A stretch of DNA of 64,000 nt from Bradyrhizobium diazoefficiens (lineage in GTDB: Bacteria > Pseudomonadota > Alphaproteobacteria > Rhizobiales > Xanthobacteraceae): positions 372,001-436,000 of the forward strand of contig NZ_JAFCJE010000004.1 in NCBI RefSeq assembly GCF_018131185.1. Direction: 5' to 3'. A model generated the notes under the pieces. It had not been told where the DNA came from. It saw nothing but the letters and a program-made list of their open reading frames with translations, and made no database searches. This document shows positions 1 to 8,575 of the stretch, piece after piece (the stretch's first letter is position 1; every line of letters starts with the position of its first letter). The position numbers and the translations under genes were made by a program.

Positions 1-183
1 ACGCACCAGGTTGTAGAGGCTGCCGAGCACAATGATGGTCCCGGTGAGGAATGGAAACGTGCCGGCTTCGACACCCGCGCTGGACCAGCCGATGCCGTTG
101 TCGAGGCTTTGGATCACGACAGCGACACCAAAGCCGCCGGTGAGGACGGCAGTCGCAAGTTCAAGCGCGCGGCGTGAGATCAT
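1..183 (-). CDS. TctB-family small membrane subunit of a tripartite tricarboxylate transporter (partial)
   Basis: Sixty-one N-terminal codons are visible on the minus strand, from an ATG at 183 to the window edge, so the C-terminus is missing. The peptide begins MISRRALELA and carries a hydrophobic helix followed by a G-x-x-P-x-x-x-G segment (AGTFPFLTGT) and a second helix, as in TctB proteins. TctB is the small inner-membrane subunit that works with the large TctA channel and a periplasmic TctC receptor. The next gene upstream encodes such a receptor, which supports the call. A palindromic repeat lies between the two genes. Identification rests on the short N-terminus and the context. Confidence 0.6.
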   Translation of the reverse strand, partial: MISRRALELATAVLTGGFGVAVVIQSLDNGIGWSSAGVEAGTFPFLTGTIIVLGSLYNLVR

Positions 184-202
184 GGAGGGCTCCGGGGAAA
201 CA

Positions 203-319
203 GTCCTCGTCCTGAGGAGCGCGCTTGGCGCGCGTCTCGAAGGACGGCTCCAGGCGACAATCGCATCCGCTGCCATCCTTCGAGACGCCCGCCTCCGGCG
301 GGCTCCTCAGGATGAGGAC
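203..319. repeat. Palindromic intergenic repeat, family A, copy 1
   Basis: The ends are inverted copies of each other: GTCCTCGTCCTGAGGAGC on the left and GCTCCTCAGGATGAGGAC on the right. Inner blocks GTCTCGAAGGA and TCCTTCGAGAC also pair. The element lies between the TctC-type receptor gene and the TctB gene. A second, more diverged copy lies at 41100-41206. The transcript could fold into a long hairpin. Confidence 0.8.
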
Positions 320-360
320 CAGGCTGCAGTCGGCCGCGCGATCGAAGCCCATCCGCCGCC

Positions 361-1353
361 TCACTTGACGAGCCAGCCCTGCTCGCCTGCGACCTGCCTG
401 ATGTGCTCGAGGTCCTCCTTGATGAACTTGTCGAGCTCGGCGCCGGTCAGGAAGGTGTCGACCTGGGAGGTCTTCTCGATATAGTCCTTCCACTCGGGCG
501 TGGCCTGCACCTTCTTCATCAGGTCGACATAGAATGCCGCCTGGTCCGGCGTGACCTTGCCCGGCAGCCACACGGTGCGCGGCTGCTCATATTGCTTGAT
601 GTCGAGCCCCTGCTCGATGCAGGTCGGAACGTCGCTCCAGCCTTCGCTCGCGGTGACCTTTGGCCCCTGCGGCAGTCGCTTCGGACTGAAGACACAGAGC
701 GGCCGCTGCGTGCCGCCCCGCCATTGCCCAAGACTCTCGCTGGGATTGTTGACGTGGGAATCGAGATGCCCGCCCGCGAGTTGCACGGCGGTCTCGGCGC
801 CGCTCTTGAACGGGATATAGGTCAGCTTGACCTTGCCGGCCTTCTCGATCATGCGGGTCAGGACCTCGTCGGTGTCCTTCGATTGCGCGCCGCCCATCTT
901 GAACTCGCCCGCGGCAGCGGCTTTCAGATAATCGCCCGCCGTCTTGTACGGCGAGTCCTGCTTGACCCATAGCAGGAACTCGTCCTGCGCCATCGCCGCG
1001 ATCGGGGTGAGATCGGTGTAGTTGAAGGCGACCTTGGAGACGAGCGGCTGCTGCCAGGCGTTCGAGGTGCCGAAGATCACCTTGTGGGGATCGCCGGCGG
1101 AGGCCTTGCCGTAGACATAGCCTTCCGCGCCGCTGCCGCCGCCTTTGTTGACGACGACGATCGGCTGCTCCGTCAGCTTGTGCTTGGTGATGATGTTCTG
1201 CACCGCGCGGGCGAGATTGTCGGTGCCGCCGCCGGGCCCGGCCGTGGCCACGAACTCGATCGGCTTTTGCGGTTGCCAGGCGCTGAGCGCCGGAGCCGCG
1301 CCGGCTAGCACGCATACGGCTGCGGAAAGCAGAAGTGTTGACGTCCGACCCAT
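361..1353 (-). CDS. TctC/Bug-family periplasmic solute receptor
   Basis: The 330-residue product should bind a small carboxylate in the periplasm and deliver it to a TctAB transporter. A signal peptide (basic start, hydrophobic stretch, ALSA-type cleavage region near residue 24) is followed by PIEFVATAGPGGGTDNLAR, the typical Bug/TctC first strand and glycine loop. The start is the ATG at 1353 because GGAGGAAATC stands directly before it; the longer open frame upstream has no signal peptide. The downstream gene encodes the TctB subunit. The CoA-transferase gene lies 52 bp upstream, which suggests import followed by CoA activation. The ligand cannot be read from sequence. Confidence 0.88.
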   Translation of the reverse strand: MGRTSTLLLSAAVCVLAGAAPALSAWQPQKPIEFVATAGPGGGTDNLARAVQNIITKHKLTEQPIVVVNKGGGSGAEGYVYGKASAGDPHKVIFGTSNAWQQPLVSKVAFNYTDLTPIAAMAQDEFLLWVKQDSPYKTAGDYLKAAAAGEFKMGGAQSKDTDEVLTRMIEKAGKVKLTYIPFKSGAETAVQLAGGHLDSHVNNPSESLGQWRGGTQRPLCVFSPKRLPQGPKVTASEGWSDVPTCIEQGLDIKQYEQPRTVWLPGKVTPDQAAFYVDLMKKVQATPEWKDYIEKTSQVDTFLTGAELDKFIKEDLEHIRQVAGEQGWLVK

Positions 1354-1405
1354 GATTTCCTCCAGCTGAATTCTTTGTATTCTTATCGTTGTTCTTGCCT
1401 TCGGC

Positions 1406-2665
1406 TCAGGCGACGCGTTCCTCGCGTCTGCCTGATGCCCGCACGATCGCGCCCTCTTTTTCGAGCGCTTCGATTCGTGACTGGTCGAACCCGTGCTCGG
1501 CCAGCACCTCGTCCGTGTGTTCACCATAGACCGGAGCGCCCGATCGCACTTTGCCTGGGGTCTCCGAAAACTTGATGGGAAGGCCGATCGTCTTGACGGG
1601 GCCGAGCGTGGAGTGCTCGACCTCGACCACCATCTCTCGCGCCAGTGTCTGGGGATCGCCGAGGGCCTCCAGCATGTCGTGCACAGGTCCGCACGGCACG
1701 CCCTTCTCGTCCAGTGCCGCGAGCCAGTGTGCGCGCGATTTGGTGCGGAAGCGTTCGCTCAGGACCGCTTCGAGCTCCTTCAGATTGGCCATGCGATCGG
1801 CCCCGGTGACGAAGCGCGGATCGGCGGCGAGCTCGCTGGCGCCGAGCGCTTCAAGCATCAGCAGCCAGTGCTTCTTGTTGGCGCCGCCGACGACCAGCCA
1901 GCCGTCCGAGGCTTCGAAGGCCTGGTATGGCGCGTTGAGCGGATGCGCCGACCCCATCGCGCGGGGCGCGGTACCGGCGGCGAGCGCAATGGTCGACTGC
2001 CAATAGGTCTGCACCAGTGCAGCCTCGTAGAGCGAGGTCTCGACCCACTGCCCTTCTCCAGTCTTGAGACGATGGGCATAGGCCGCGAGGATGCCCATGC
2101 TCGCCAGCAGACCGGCGGTGATGTCGGAGAGCGGCGGACCGCATTTGACGGGCGGGCCGTCGGGACGCTCGCCGGTGAAGCTCATGATGCCGCTCATGGC
2201 CTGCGCGACCAGATCGAAGCCGCGGCGGTGCTTGTAGGGGCCGGTGCGGCCGAAGCCGGACAGCGAGCAGTAGATCAGCGACGGAAATTCGGCATGCAGC
2301 GCCTCGTAGCCGAAGCCGAGACGCTCCATCGCGCCGGGCGCAAAGTTCTCGACCAGCACGTCGGCGCTTGCGATCAAGCGCCGCAGCACTTCCTTGCCGC
2401 CTTCGGTCTTCAGGTCCAGCACGACGCCGCGCTTGTTGCGGTTCATCATCAGGAAGGAGGCGGCTTCATCGCCGATCTTCGGCGGCACCGAATGGCGGGT
2501 GTCGTCGCCGTTCGGCCATTTCTCGATCTTGATGACGTCGGCCCCCATGTCGGCAAGCATCAGGGTGCAGGTCGGCCCGGCCATGACATGGGTGAGATCG
2601 ACGACCTTGAGACCGGCGAGCGGTCCCGAACGGCGGGAGGCGGATTGCGATCGATCGCTTTGCAT
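1406..2665 (-). CDS. Class III (CaiB/BaiF-type) CoA-transferase
   Basis: The 419-residue protein matches family III CoA-transferases, cytoplasmic enzymes that move CoA between acyl groups through an enzyme-bound anhydride. The N-terminal motif GLKVVDLTHVMAGP (19-32) and the DVLVENFAPGAMERLG segment are typical. The catalytic aspartate should be Asp181 in GPPLSDITAG, the position equivalent to Asp169 of formyl-CoA transferase. It is followed 9 bp later by the crotonase-family gene, so the two are probably co-transcribed. The likely role is activation of the acid taken up by the neighbouring TctC system. Donor and acceptor acids are unknown. Confidence 0.88.
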   Translation of the reverse strand: MQSDRSQSASRRSGPLAGLKVVDLTHVMAGPTCTLMLADMGADVIKIEKWPNGDDTRHSVPPKIGDEAASFLMMNRNKRGVVLDLKTEGGKEVLRRLIASADVLVENFAPGAMERLGFGYEALHAEFPSLIYCSLSGFGRTGPYKHRRGFDLVAQAMSGIMSFTGERPDGPPVKCGPPLSDITAGLLASMGILAAYAHRLKTGEGQWVETSLYEAALVQTYWQSTIALAAGTAPRAMGSAHPLNAPYQAFEASDGWLVVGGANKKHWLLMLEALGASELAADPRFVTGADRMANLKELEAVLSERFRTKSRAHWLAALDEKGVPCGPVHDMLEALGDPQTLAREMVVEVEHSTLGPVKTIGLPIKFSETPGKVRSGAPVYGEHTDEVLAEHGFDQSRIEALEKEGAIVRASGRREERVA

Positions 2666-2674
2666 CGGCTCGTC

Positions 2675-3469
2675 CTATTGGCCGCGCCATTGCGGCGCGC
2701 GCTTGTTGAGGAAAGCATCGAGCCCTTCACGAAAATCCTGGCTCGTGTAGCACATCAGGATGAGGTCTTCGCCCTCGTCTCCCGTGGGGCGCCGTTGCAG
2801 GCGGGCGACGGCCTGCTTGGTCGCATTCAGCGTCAGCGGCGCATGGCTGGCGAGCAGCCGGGCGACCTCATCGGCGCGCTTCTCCAGCGCGGCAATGTCC
2901 TCGACCACCTCGCCGAGCAGACCGACGCTGGCGGCTTCCGTGGCATCGACCAGACGCGCGGTGAAAATCAGATCCTTGACGCGCGCAGCGCCAATGAGCG
3001 CCGTGAGGCGGCCGACATTGGACATCGACAGGCAATTGCCGAGCGTCCTCGCGATGGGAAAGCCAATCTTGGCGCTCCTCGTGCCGATGCGCAGGTCACA
3101 GGCCGCGGCGATGCCCGCCCCGCCTCCGGTGCAGAACCCGTTGATCGCTGCGATCGTCGGCACCCGACACTCCTCCAGCGTCGTCAGCACCCGATCGATG
3201 CGGTTCTCGTAATCGATGGCATCCTGCGGCGCCTTGAATTCGCGGAACTGATTGATGTCGGTGCCCGCGGCGAACGCCTTGTCGCCTGCCCCGCGCAGCA
3301 CCAGCACCTTGATCGAATGGTCGCCGTTGGCCTGCTCGCAGATCGCGGCCAGCCGCTCATACATGGCGAAGGTGAAGGCGTTGCGGGCCTGCGGGCGGTT
3401 GAAGGTGATCCGCCCGATGCCGTCCTTGCGTTCAAAAACGAGGTCGTCCGCCTCCGCAGCCAGGTCCAT
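2675..3469 (-). CDS. Crotonase-fold (enoyl-CoA hydratase/isomerase family) protein lacking hydratase glutamates
   Basis: The 264-residue protein has the crotonase fold: an oxyanion-hole region AAGTDINQF (67-75) and the NGFCTGGG loop (110-117). The two glutamates that carry out hydration in classical enoyl-CoA hydratases are absent: Gly119 stands where GGGCEL has Glu, and Ile139 where FGQPEI has Glu. The fold and CoA site are kept, so a different CoA chemistry (isomerase, hydrolase, decarboxylase or lyase) is more likely than simple hydration. GAGGAA precedes the ATG at 3469. It is the first gene of the minus-strand cassette, facing the GntR gene across a 117-bp divergent promoter region. Confidence 0.85.
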   Translation of the reverse strand: MDLAAEADDLVFERKDGIGRITFNRPQARNAFTFAMYERLAAICEQANGDHSIKVLVLRGAGDKAFAAGTDINQFREFKAPQDAIDYENRIDRVLTTLEECRVPTIAAINGFCTGGGAGIAAACDLRIGTRSAKIGFPIARTLGNCLSMSNVGRLTALIGAARVKDLIFTARLVDATEAASVGLLGEVVEDIAALEKRADEVARLLASHAPLTLNATKQAVARLQRRPTGDEGEDLILMCYTSQDFREGLDAFLNKRAPQWRGQ

Positions 3470-3495
3470 TTCCTCGTGTCCTCTTGTTTTTTACA

Positions 3496-3571
3496 TTTTT
3501 GAATGCAAAATCTGCCATAAGCAAGCTGGAACTTGCAGATTTCGATCGATTTCTGTGTTTTTGAATTCAAA
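3496..3571. promoter_or_regulatory. Two operator-like palindromes in a divergent promoter region
   Basis: TTTTTGAATGCAAAA (3496-3510) and TTTTTGAATTCAAA (3558-3571) share the core TTGAATnCAAA and are about 62 bp apart, close to six helical turns. Between them AAATCTGC and GCAGATTT form a further inverted pair. The sites lie between the crotonase-fold gene and the GntR regulator gene, which fits a repressor that binds both sites and controls both directions. The assignment to the adjacent GntR protein is inference. Confidence 0.55.
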
Positions 3572-3586
3572 GTGAGCGCTGGTGCC

Positions 3587-4252
3587 ATGCTTCATGAAGA
3601 CGTCGTCGGACGCATCCGCGCCATCCTGCTCGACGGCGAGATTCCGCCAGGCGCGCGGATTCCCGAGCGCGAGCTGTGCGAGCGGCTCGAGATCTCGCGC
3701 ACGCCGCTGCGTGAAGCGCTCAAGGTGCTCGCTGCCGAAGGACTCGTGCAGCTGCTGCCGCACCGCGGCTCGCGCGCGGCGAAGCTGACCGACAAGGACA
3801 TGCGCGATCTGTTCGAGGTCTGCCAGGGTCTGGAGGCTCTTGCCGGCGAGCTCGCCTGCGAGCGCATCACCGACGCGGAGATCGATGCGATCGCCGCCAC
3901 GCATGCGGACATGGTGCAGCATTATCGCGAGAATGATCTGATCCAATACTATCGCGGCAACCGCGCCATTCACGAAGCCATCGTCAACGCCGCCGGAAAC
4001 CCCGTGCTCGCGGGGCTGTACACCTCCGTGACCGCGCGCATCCGGCGCGCGCGCTACGTCACGCCGATGACGCCACAGCGCTGGGCGCTCGCGGTCAGGG
4101 AGCATGAGGCGATCCTGAACGCACTCCAGCGCCGCGACGGCGTCGGCCTTTCCCATATCCTGCGCGCACATCTGCGCCATAAGCGCGAAGAGGTCTTGCA
4201 GGCGGGTTTTGCCGAGACGGAAGGCAATGACGTCGCGCTGAGAATTGCGTAG
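3587..4252 (+). CDS. GntR-family transcriptional regulator, FCD (FadR-like) subfamily
   Basis: The 221-residue protein has an N-terminal winged helix with the GntR signature (PPGARIPERELCERLEISRTPLRE within residues 20-45) followed by an all-helical FCD ligand-binding domain. Such regulators bind an organic acid or acyl-CoA and release DNA. The ATG at 3587 gives the usual domain start; an upstream in-frame ATG at 3533 would add 18 residues encoded inside the operator region and is less likely. It is transcribed away from the crotonase/CoA-transferase/TctC genes and is probably their local repressor as well as its own. Confidence 0.9.
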   Translation: MLHEDVVGRIRAILLDGEIPPGARIPERELCERLEISRTPLREALKVLAAEGLVQLLPHRGSRAAKLTDKDMRDLFEVCQGLEALAGELACERITDAEIDAIAATHADMVQHYRENDLIQYYRGNRAIHEAIVNAAGNPVLAGLYTSVTARIRRARYVTPMTPQRWALAVREHEAILNALQRRDGVGLSHILRAHLRHKREEVLQAGFAETEGNDVALRIA

Positions 4253-4409
4253 AGCGCAATTCCGCGGTCGCATATCTGCGAACCAATTCTACTTGCTAGC
4301 TAGACGTAACCAGCGCAGCATGGAACCTGCCGACCTCGGCCACATGACCGACGGCCGGCCGCGATGCGCATACAATTGCGCAAGATAAAAGACAAAGCGG
4401 AGGAAATGC

Positions 4410-5381
4410 ATGACAATCGATGTCTCTCGCCGGTCCCTGCTCGCACTCGGGGCGGGTCTCGGTGCCAGCGCCATGCTCGGCAGCAGCGCGCTGGCGCGGG
4501 CTCCCAAGCTCGGCACCCAGACGCCCTACTGGCATCGCTTCGTTCTCGGCGACGCCGAGGTGACCGTCGTGTCCGACGGGCCCTTACCGTTGGGTGATCC
4601 CTCCGGGACGTTCACGGGCGTTCCCAAGGAAGAGGTCAAGAAGATGCTGGCCGACAATTTCCTGTCGCCGGACAACGTCGTGCTCGAACAGAATTCTCCG
4701 ATCGTGAACACCGGCGACAAGCTCATCCTGTTCGATACCGGCATGGGCAGCTCGAAAATGTTCGGCGCAAGCACCGGGCGACAACAGAAGAGCATGACCG
4801 AGGCCGGCATCAAGCCGGGGGACATCGACGCCGTGGTCTGCTCGCATGCCCATATCGACCATATCGGCGGCATCGTGGACGAAGGCGGCAAGCCGCTGTT
4901 TCCGAACGCGCAGGTCTACATCTCCCAGACCGATTTCGACTTCTGGACCGACGAGGGCAAGCTCGGCAGCGCCGCGAAGGACTTCGTCGTCCACGCCCGG
5001 AAGAACCTGCTGCCGGTCCGCGACCGCATCGTGTTCTTCAAGGACGGCCAGGAGTTCCTTCCGGGCGTGCAGGCCATCGCCGCGCCGGGTCACACCGTAG
5101 GCCACACTATCTTCACGGTCTCGTCGGCGGGCAAATCCTTCGCCTTCCTCGGCGACCTCTCGCACCATTCGGTGCTGCTGCTGGAGCGGCCGCGGATGGA
5201 GTTCTCCTACGACACCGATCCGAAGCAGGCGGCGGAATCGCGCGTGAAACTGCTCACCATGCTCGCGGCGAACAAAATCCCGGTGATGTCCTATCATTTC
5301 GCCTGGCCGGGCTATGGCCACATCGCCAAGACGGGCGAAGGCTTCCGCTACTATCCCGAGCCGATGCAGATGACGTTGTAG
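4410..5381 (+). CDS. Tat-exported metallo-beta-lactamase-fold hydrolase
   Basis: The 323-residue protein starts with a twin-arginine signal (SRRSLLALG, Arg7-Arg8, then a hydrophobic stretch to about residue 29), so it is probably folded before export to the periplasm. The metal-binding motif SHAHIDH (His146, His148, Asp150, His151) marks a binuclear MBL-fold hydrolase. Later ligands fit GHTVGH and the FAFLGDLSHHS segment. A strong GGAGG precedes the start. Substrates in this family range from lactones and phosphoesters to thioesters; nothing here decides. It stands alone, converging on the RND pump gene. Confidence 0.85.
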   Translation: MTIDVSRRSLLALGAGLGASAMLGSSALARAPKLGTQTPYWHRFVLGDAEVTVVSDGPLPLGDPSGTFTGVPKEEVKKMLADNFLSPDNVVLEQNSPIVNTGDKLILFDTGMGSSKMFGASTGRQQKSMTEAGIKPGDIDAVVCSHAHIDHIGGIVDEGGKPLFPNAQVYISQTDFDFWTDEGKLGSAAKDFVVHARKNLLPVRDRIVFFKDGQEFLPGVQAIAAPGHTVGHTIFTVSSAGKSFAFLGDLSHHSVLLLERPRMEFSYDTDPKQAAESRVKLLTMLAANKIPVMSYHFAWPGYGHIAKTGEGFRYYPEPMQMTL

Positions 5382-5392
5382 ACCAGCCAGAT

Positions 5393-5424
5393 CAGCTCCG
5401 GGCGGCGCGAGCCGCCTGGAGCTG
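5393..5424. terminator. Strong hairpin between convergent genes
   Basis: CAGCTCC and GGCGGC pair with GCCGCC and GGAGCTG around a GCGA loop, with one mismatch. It lies between the stops of the converging MBL hydrolase and RND genes. No T-run follows in either direction, so it may act as a transcript-end stabiliser or Rho-assisted stop rather than a classical terminator. Confidence 0.5.
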
Positions 5425-5432
5425 CGATGCAG

Positions 5433-8400
5433 TCATTCCGCGGGCTCCGCGAGGGCAACAGCCTTGGCCGTCTCGGCTTGGGCGCCGGGAAACATCCGCC
5501 GAACGAGCACCAACAGCGCGGGGACGAAGAAGATGCCGAGGACCGTCGCCGCGATCATGCCGCCGGCAACGCCAATTCCGACGGCATTCTGGCTGGCGGA
5601 GCCCGCACCGGTCGCGACCGCCAGCGGCAGCACGCCGAGAATGAAGGCGAGCGAGGTCATCAGGATGGGGCGCAGGCGCTGCCGCGCCGCGTGCAGCGTG
5701 GCCTCGACGAGGCCGCGGCCGGCCGCGATCTGCTCCAGCGCGAATTCGACGATCAGGATCGCGTTCTTCGAGGCGAGACCGATCGTGGTGAGCAGACCGA
5801 CCTGGAAATAGACGTCGTTGGCCTGGCCGAACAGCGTGGCAGCGAGCAGCGCGCCCAGCACACCGATCGGCACCGTCAGCATCACCGCGAACGGAACCGA
5901 CCAGCTCTCGTAGAGCGCCGCGAGACTGAGAAAGACGATCAGCAGCGAGATCGAATAGAGGTAGAGCGTCTGGCTGCCGGTGAGCCGCTCCTGAAACGAC
6001 AGGCCGGTCCATTCGTGGCCGTAGCCCTTCGGCAGCTTGGCCATCTGCTCCTCCACCGCCTGCATGGCGACGCCCGAGCTGATGCCCGGCCCCGCCTGGC
6101 CCTGAAGCTCGACGGCGGCAACGCCGTTGTAGCGCTCCAGGCGCGGCGAGCCAAAACTCCAGCGATTGGTGGCCAGCGCCGAGAACGGCACCATCGAGCC
6201 CGCGGTGTTGCGGACGTACCAGCGGCCGATGTCGCTGGTGTCCATCCGGAACGGCGCATCGCTTTGCACATAGACCTGCTTGACGCGGCCGCGGTCGATG
6301 AAGTCGTTGACATAGGCGCCGCCCCAGGCCGCCGACAGCGTGGTGTTGAGATCGCTGAGATTCACACCGAGCGCGGTGGCCTTGGCCTGGTCGACGTCGA
6401 GGTTGAATTGCGGCGTATCGTCCTGGCCGTTCGGCCGCGCCTGTGCCACGCGCTTGTCTGTCGCGAGCTGGCCCAGCAACTGGTTGCGCGCCTGGATCAG
6501 GGCCTCGTGACCGTTGCCGCCGGTGTCCTGGAGATAGAGATCGAAGCCGCCGGAATTGCCGAAGCCCGGAATGGACGGCGGCAACACTGCGAACACCATG
6601 GCGTCACGGATCTTCGCGAACGCGCCCATGGCGCGGCCGGCCACGGCCTGCGCAGAAGTCCCCGGATGCTTGCGCTCGTCGAACGGCTTCAGGCTGACGA
6701 AGGCGAGGCCAACGTTCTGCCCCTGCCCCGCGAAGCTGAAGCCGTTGACTGCAAACACGCCTTCGACCGCATCCTTCTCGTTGTCCAGGTATTGACGCTC
6801 GACCTGCTTGATGACGTCGAGCGTGCGCGCCGAGGTAGCGCCGACCGGAAGCTGGATCAGGGTCATGATCGTACCCTGGTCCTCCTCGGGCAGGAACGAG
6901 CTCGGCAGCCGCTGGAACAGGACGACCATGCCGGCAACGATCGCCACGAAGGCGATCATGACGCCGGCGACGCGCTTGATCGCGCCGCCGGCCGTGCGCT
7001 GATAGCCGTCGGCCATGCGGTCGAAACTGCGATTGAACAGGCCGAAGAAGCCGCGCGGCGCGCCGTGTTGCGGCGGCTTCAGGATCGTGACGCACAGCGC
7101 CGGCGTCAGCACCAGCGCCACCAGCACGGACAGCAGCATCGCCGTGACGATGGTGAGCGCGAACTGCCGATAGATGATTCCGACCGAGCCGTTGAAGAAC
7201 GCCATGGGGATGAACACAGCCGACAATACGACACCGATGCCGATCAGGGCGCCGGTAATCTCGCGCATCGACTTCTCGGTCGCCTCGCGCGGACCGAGCT
7301 TCTCCTCGGCCATCACGCGCTCGACGTTCTCGACCACGACGATGGCATCGTCGACCAACAGGCCGATCGCCAGCACCATCGCGAACATCGTCAGCGTGTT
7401 GATCGAATAGCCCGCCAGCGAGAGCACGCCGAACGTGCCGAGCAGCACCACGGGCACGGCGATGGTCGGAATGATGGTGGCGCGCCAGCTCTGAAGAAAC
7501 ACGAACATCACAACGAAGACGAGGATGATCGCCTCGAACAGCGTGTGCACCACCTTCTCGATCGACAGCTTGACGAAGGGCGTGGTGTCGTAGGGATAGA
7601 CGACGCGAAGCCCCTCCGGCATGGTGGCACTGAGCTGGGCGACGCGCGCCTTCACCGCTTCCGAGGTCGCGACCGCGTTGGCACCGGTCGCAAGACTGAT
7701 GCCCATGCCGGCGGCGGGCTTGCCGTTGTAGCGCGCCGCGGAATCGTAGGATTTCGATCCGAGCTCGACACGCGCGACGTCGCCGACGCGCACCACCTGG
7801 CCCGACGACGCCGTGCGCAGGATGATGTCCTTGAACTGTTCCACGGTCTGGAGGCGGCTCTGCGAGGTGATGGTGGCATTGAGCTGCTGACCGCCGATCG
7901 ACGGAAGGCCGCCGAGCTGGCCAGCCGTCACCTGGGTGTTCTGGGTCTGGATCGCCGCGATCACGTCGCCGGGCATGAGATTGTATTTGGCGAGCTTGTC
8001 GGGATCGAGCCAGATGCGCATGGCGTATTCGGCGCCGAACAACGTGACCTGGCCGACGCCGGCGACCCGGCTGATGGGATCGTTGACCGAGGACGACACG
8101 TAGTCGGCGATGTCGCTGGCCGCCAACCGGCCGTCCTCGGAGACGAATCCGAGCACCATCAGGAAGCTGGCCGACGACTTCACGACCTTGATGCCCTGCT
8201 GCTGCACGACCTGTGGCAGCAACGGGGTTGCGAGCTGGAGCTTGTTCTGAACCTGCACCTGGGCGATGTCGGCATCGGCCTCGTTGGTGAAGGTCAGCGA
8301 GATCTGCACGACGCCGGTCGAGGTGCTCGACGACGACATGTATTGGAGATAGTCGAGACCGGTCATGTTCTGCTCGATGACCTTGGTCACCGAGTTCTCG

Positions 8401-8570
8401 GCAGTCTGGGCATTGGCGCCGGGATAGGTCGCCGTGATCGTGACGACAGTCGGCGCGATCTGCGGGTATTGTGCGATCGGCAGGCGCATGATCGCGAGCA
8501 CACCGCCCAGCATGATCAGGATCGCGATGACCCAGGCGAAGATCGGCCGCTTGATGAAGAAATGCGACAT
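5433..8570 (-). CDS. HAE1-family RND multidrug efflux pump, inner-membrane subunit
   Basis: The 1045-residue protein has the full length of AcrB-type pumps. It begins [20 protein letters not shown], and contains the proton-relay pair in [18 protein letters not shown] (near residue 405) and the second-half repeat with [16 protein letters not shown]. It is a proton antiporter exporting amphiphilic compounds through a trimeric inner-membrane/periplasmic assembly. It lies 5 bp downstream of the membrane-fusion subunit gene, so the two form an operon. No outer-membrane channel gene is next to them, so a TolC-type partner must come from elsewhere. The divergent TetR gene probably controls expression. 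Confidence 0.95.
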   Translation of the reverse strand: MSHFFIKRPIFAWVIAILIMLGGVLAIMRLPIAQYPQIAPTVVTITATYPGANAQTAENSVTKVIEQNMTGLDYLQYMSSSSTSTGVVQISLTFTNEADADIAQVQVQNKLQLATPLLPQVVQQQGIKVVKSSASFLMVLGFVSEDGRLAASDIADYVSSSVNDPISRVAGVGQVTLFGAEYAMRIWLDPDKLAKYNLMPGDVIAAIQTQNTQVTAGQLGGLPSIGGQQLNATITSQSRLQTVEQFKDIILRTASSGQVVRVGDVARVELGSKSYDSAARYNGKPAAGMGISLATGANAVATSEAVKARVAQLSATMPEGLRVVYPYDTTPFVKLSIEKVVHTLFEAIILVFVVMFVFLQSWRATIIPTIAVPVVLLGTFGVLSLAGYSINTLTMFAMVLAIGLLVDDAIVVVENVERVMAEEKLGPREATEKSMREITGALIGIGVVLSAVFIPMAFFNGSVGIIYRQFALTIVTAMLLSVLVALVLTPALCVTILKPPQHGAPRGFFGLFNRSFDRMADGYQRTAGGAIKRVAGVMIAFVAIVAGMVVLFQRLPSSFLPEEDQGTIMTLIQLPVGATSARTLDVIKQVERQYLDNEKDAVEGVFAVNGFSFAGQGQNVGLAFVSLKPFDERKHPGTSAQAVAGRAMGAFAKIRDAMVFAVLPPSIPGFGNSGGFDLYLQDTGGNGHEALIQARNQLLGQLATDKRVAQARPNGQDDTPQFNLDVDQAKATALGVNLSDLNTTLSAAWGGAYVNDFIDRGRVKQVYVQSDAPFRMDTSDIGRWYVRNTAGSMVPFSALATNRWSFGSPRLERYNGVAAVELQGQAGPGISSGVAMQAVEEQMAKLPKGYGHEWTGLSFQERLTGSQTLYLYSISLLIVFLSLAALYESWSVPFAVMLTVPIGVLGALLAATLFGQANDVYFQVGLLTTIGLASKNAILIVEFALEQIAAGRGLVEATLHAARQRLRPILMTSLAFILGVLPLAVATGAGSASQNAVGIGVAGGMIAATVLGIFFVPALLVLVRRMFPGAQAETAKAVALAEPAE

Positions 8571-8575
8571 GGCGA

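Noticed and set aside
203..319. Possible CRISPR or IS end at the palindromic repeats
   Set aside because: The repeats are single compound palindromes, not regularly spaced arrays, and no transposase or target duplication is visible.
1493..3502. A long plus-strand frame opposite the CoA-transferase and crotonase-fold genes
   Set aside because: It is a shadow frame with no domain and no start site.
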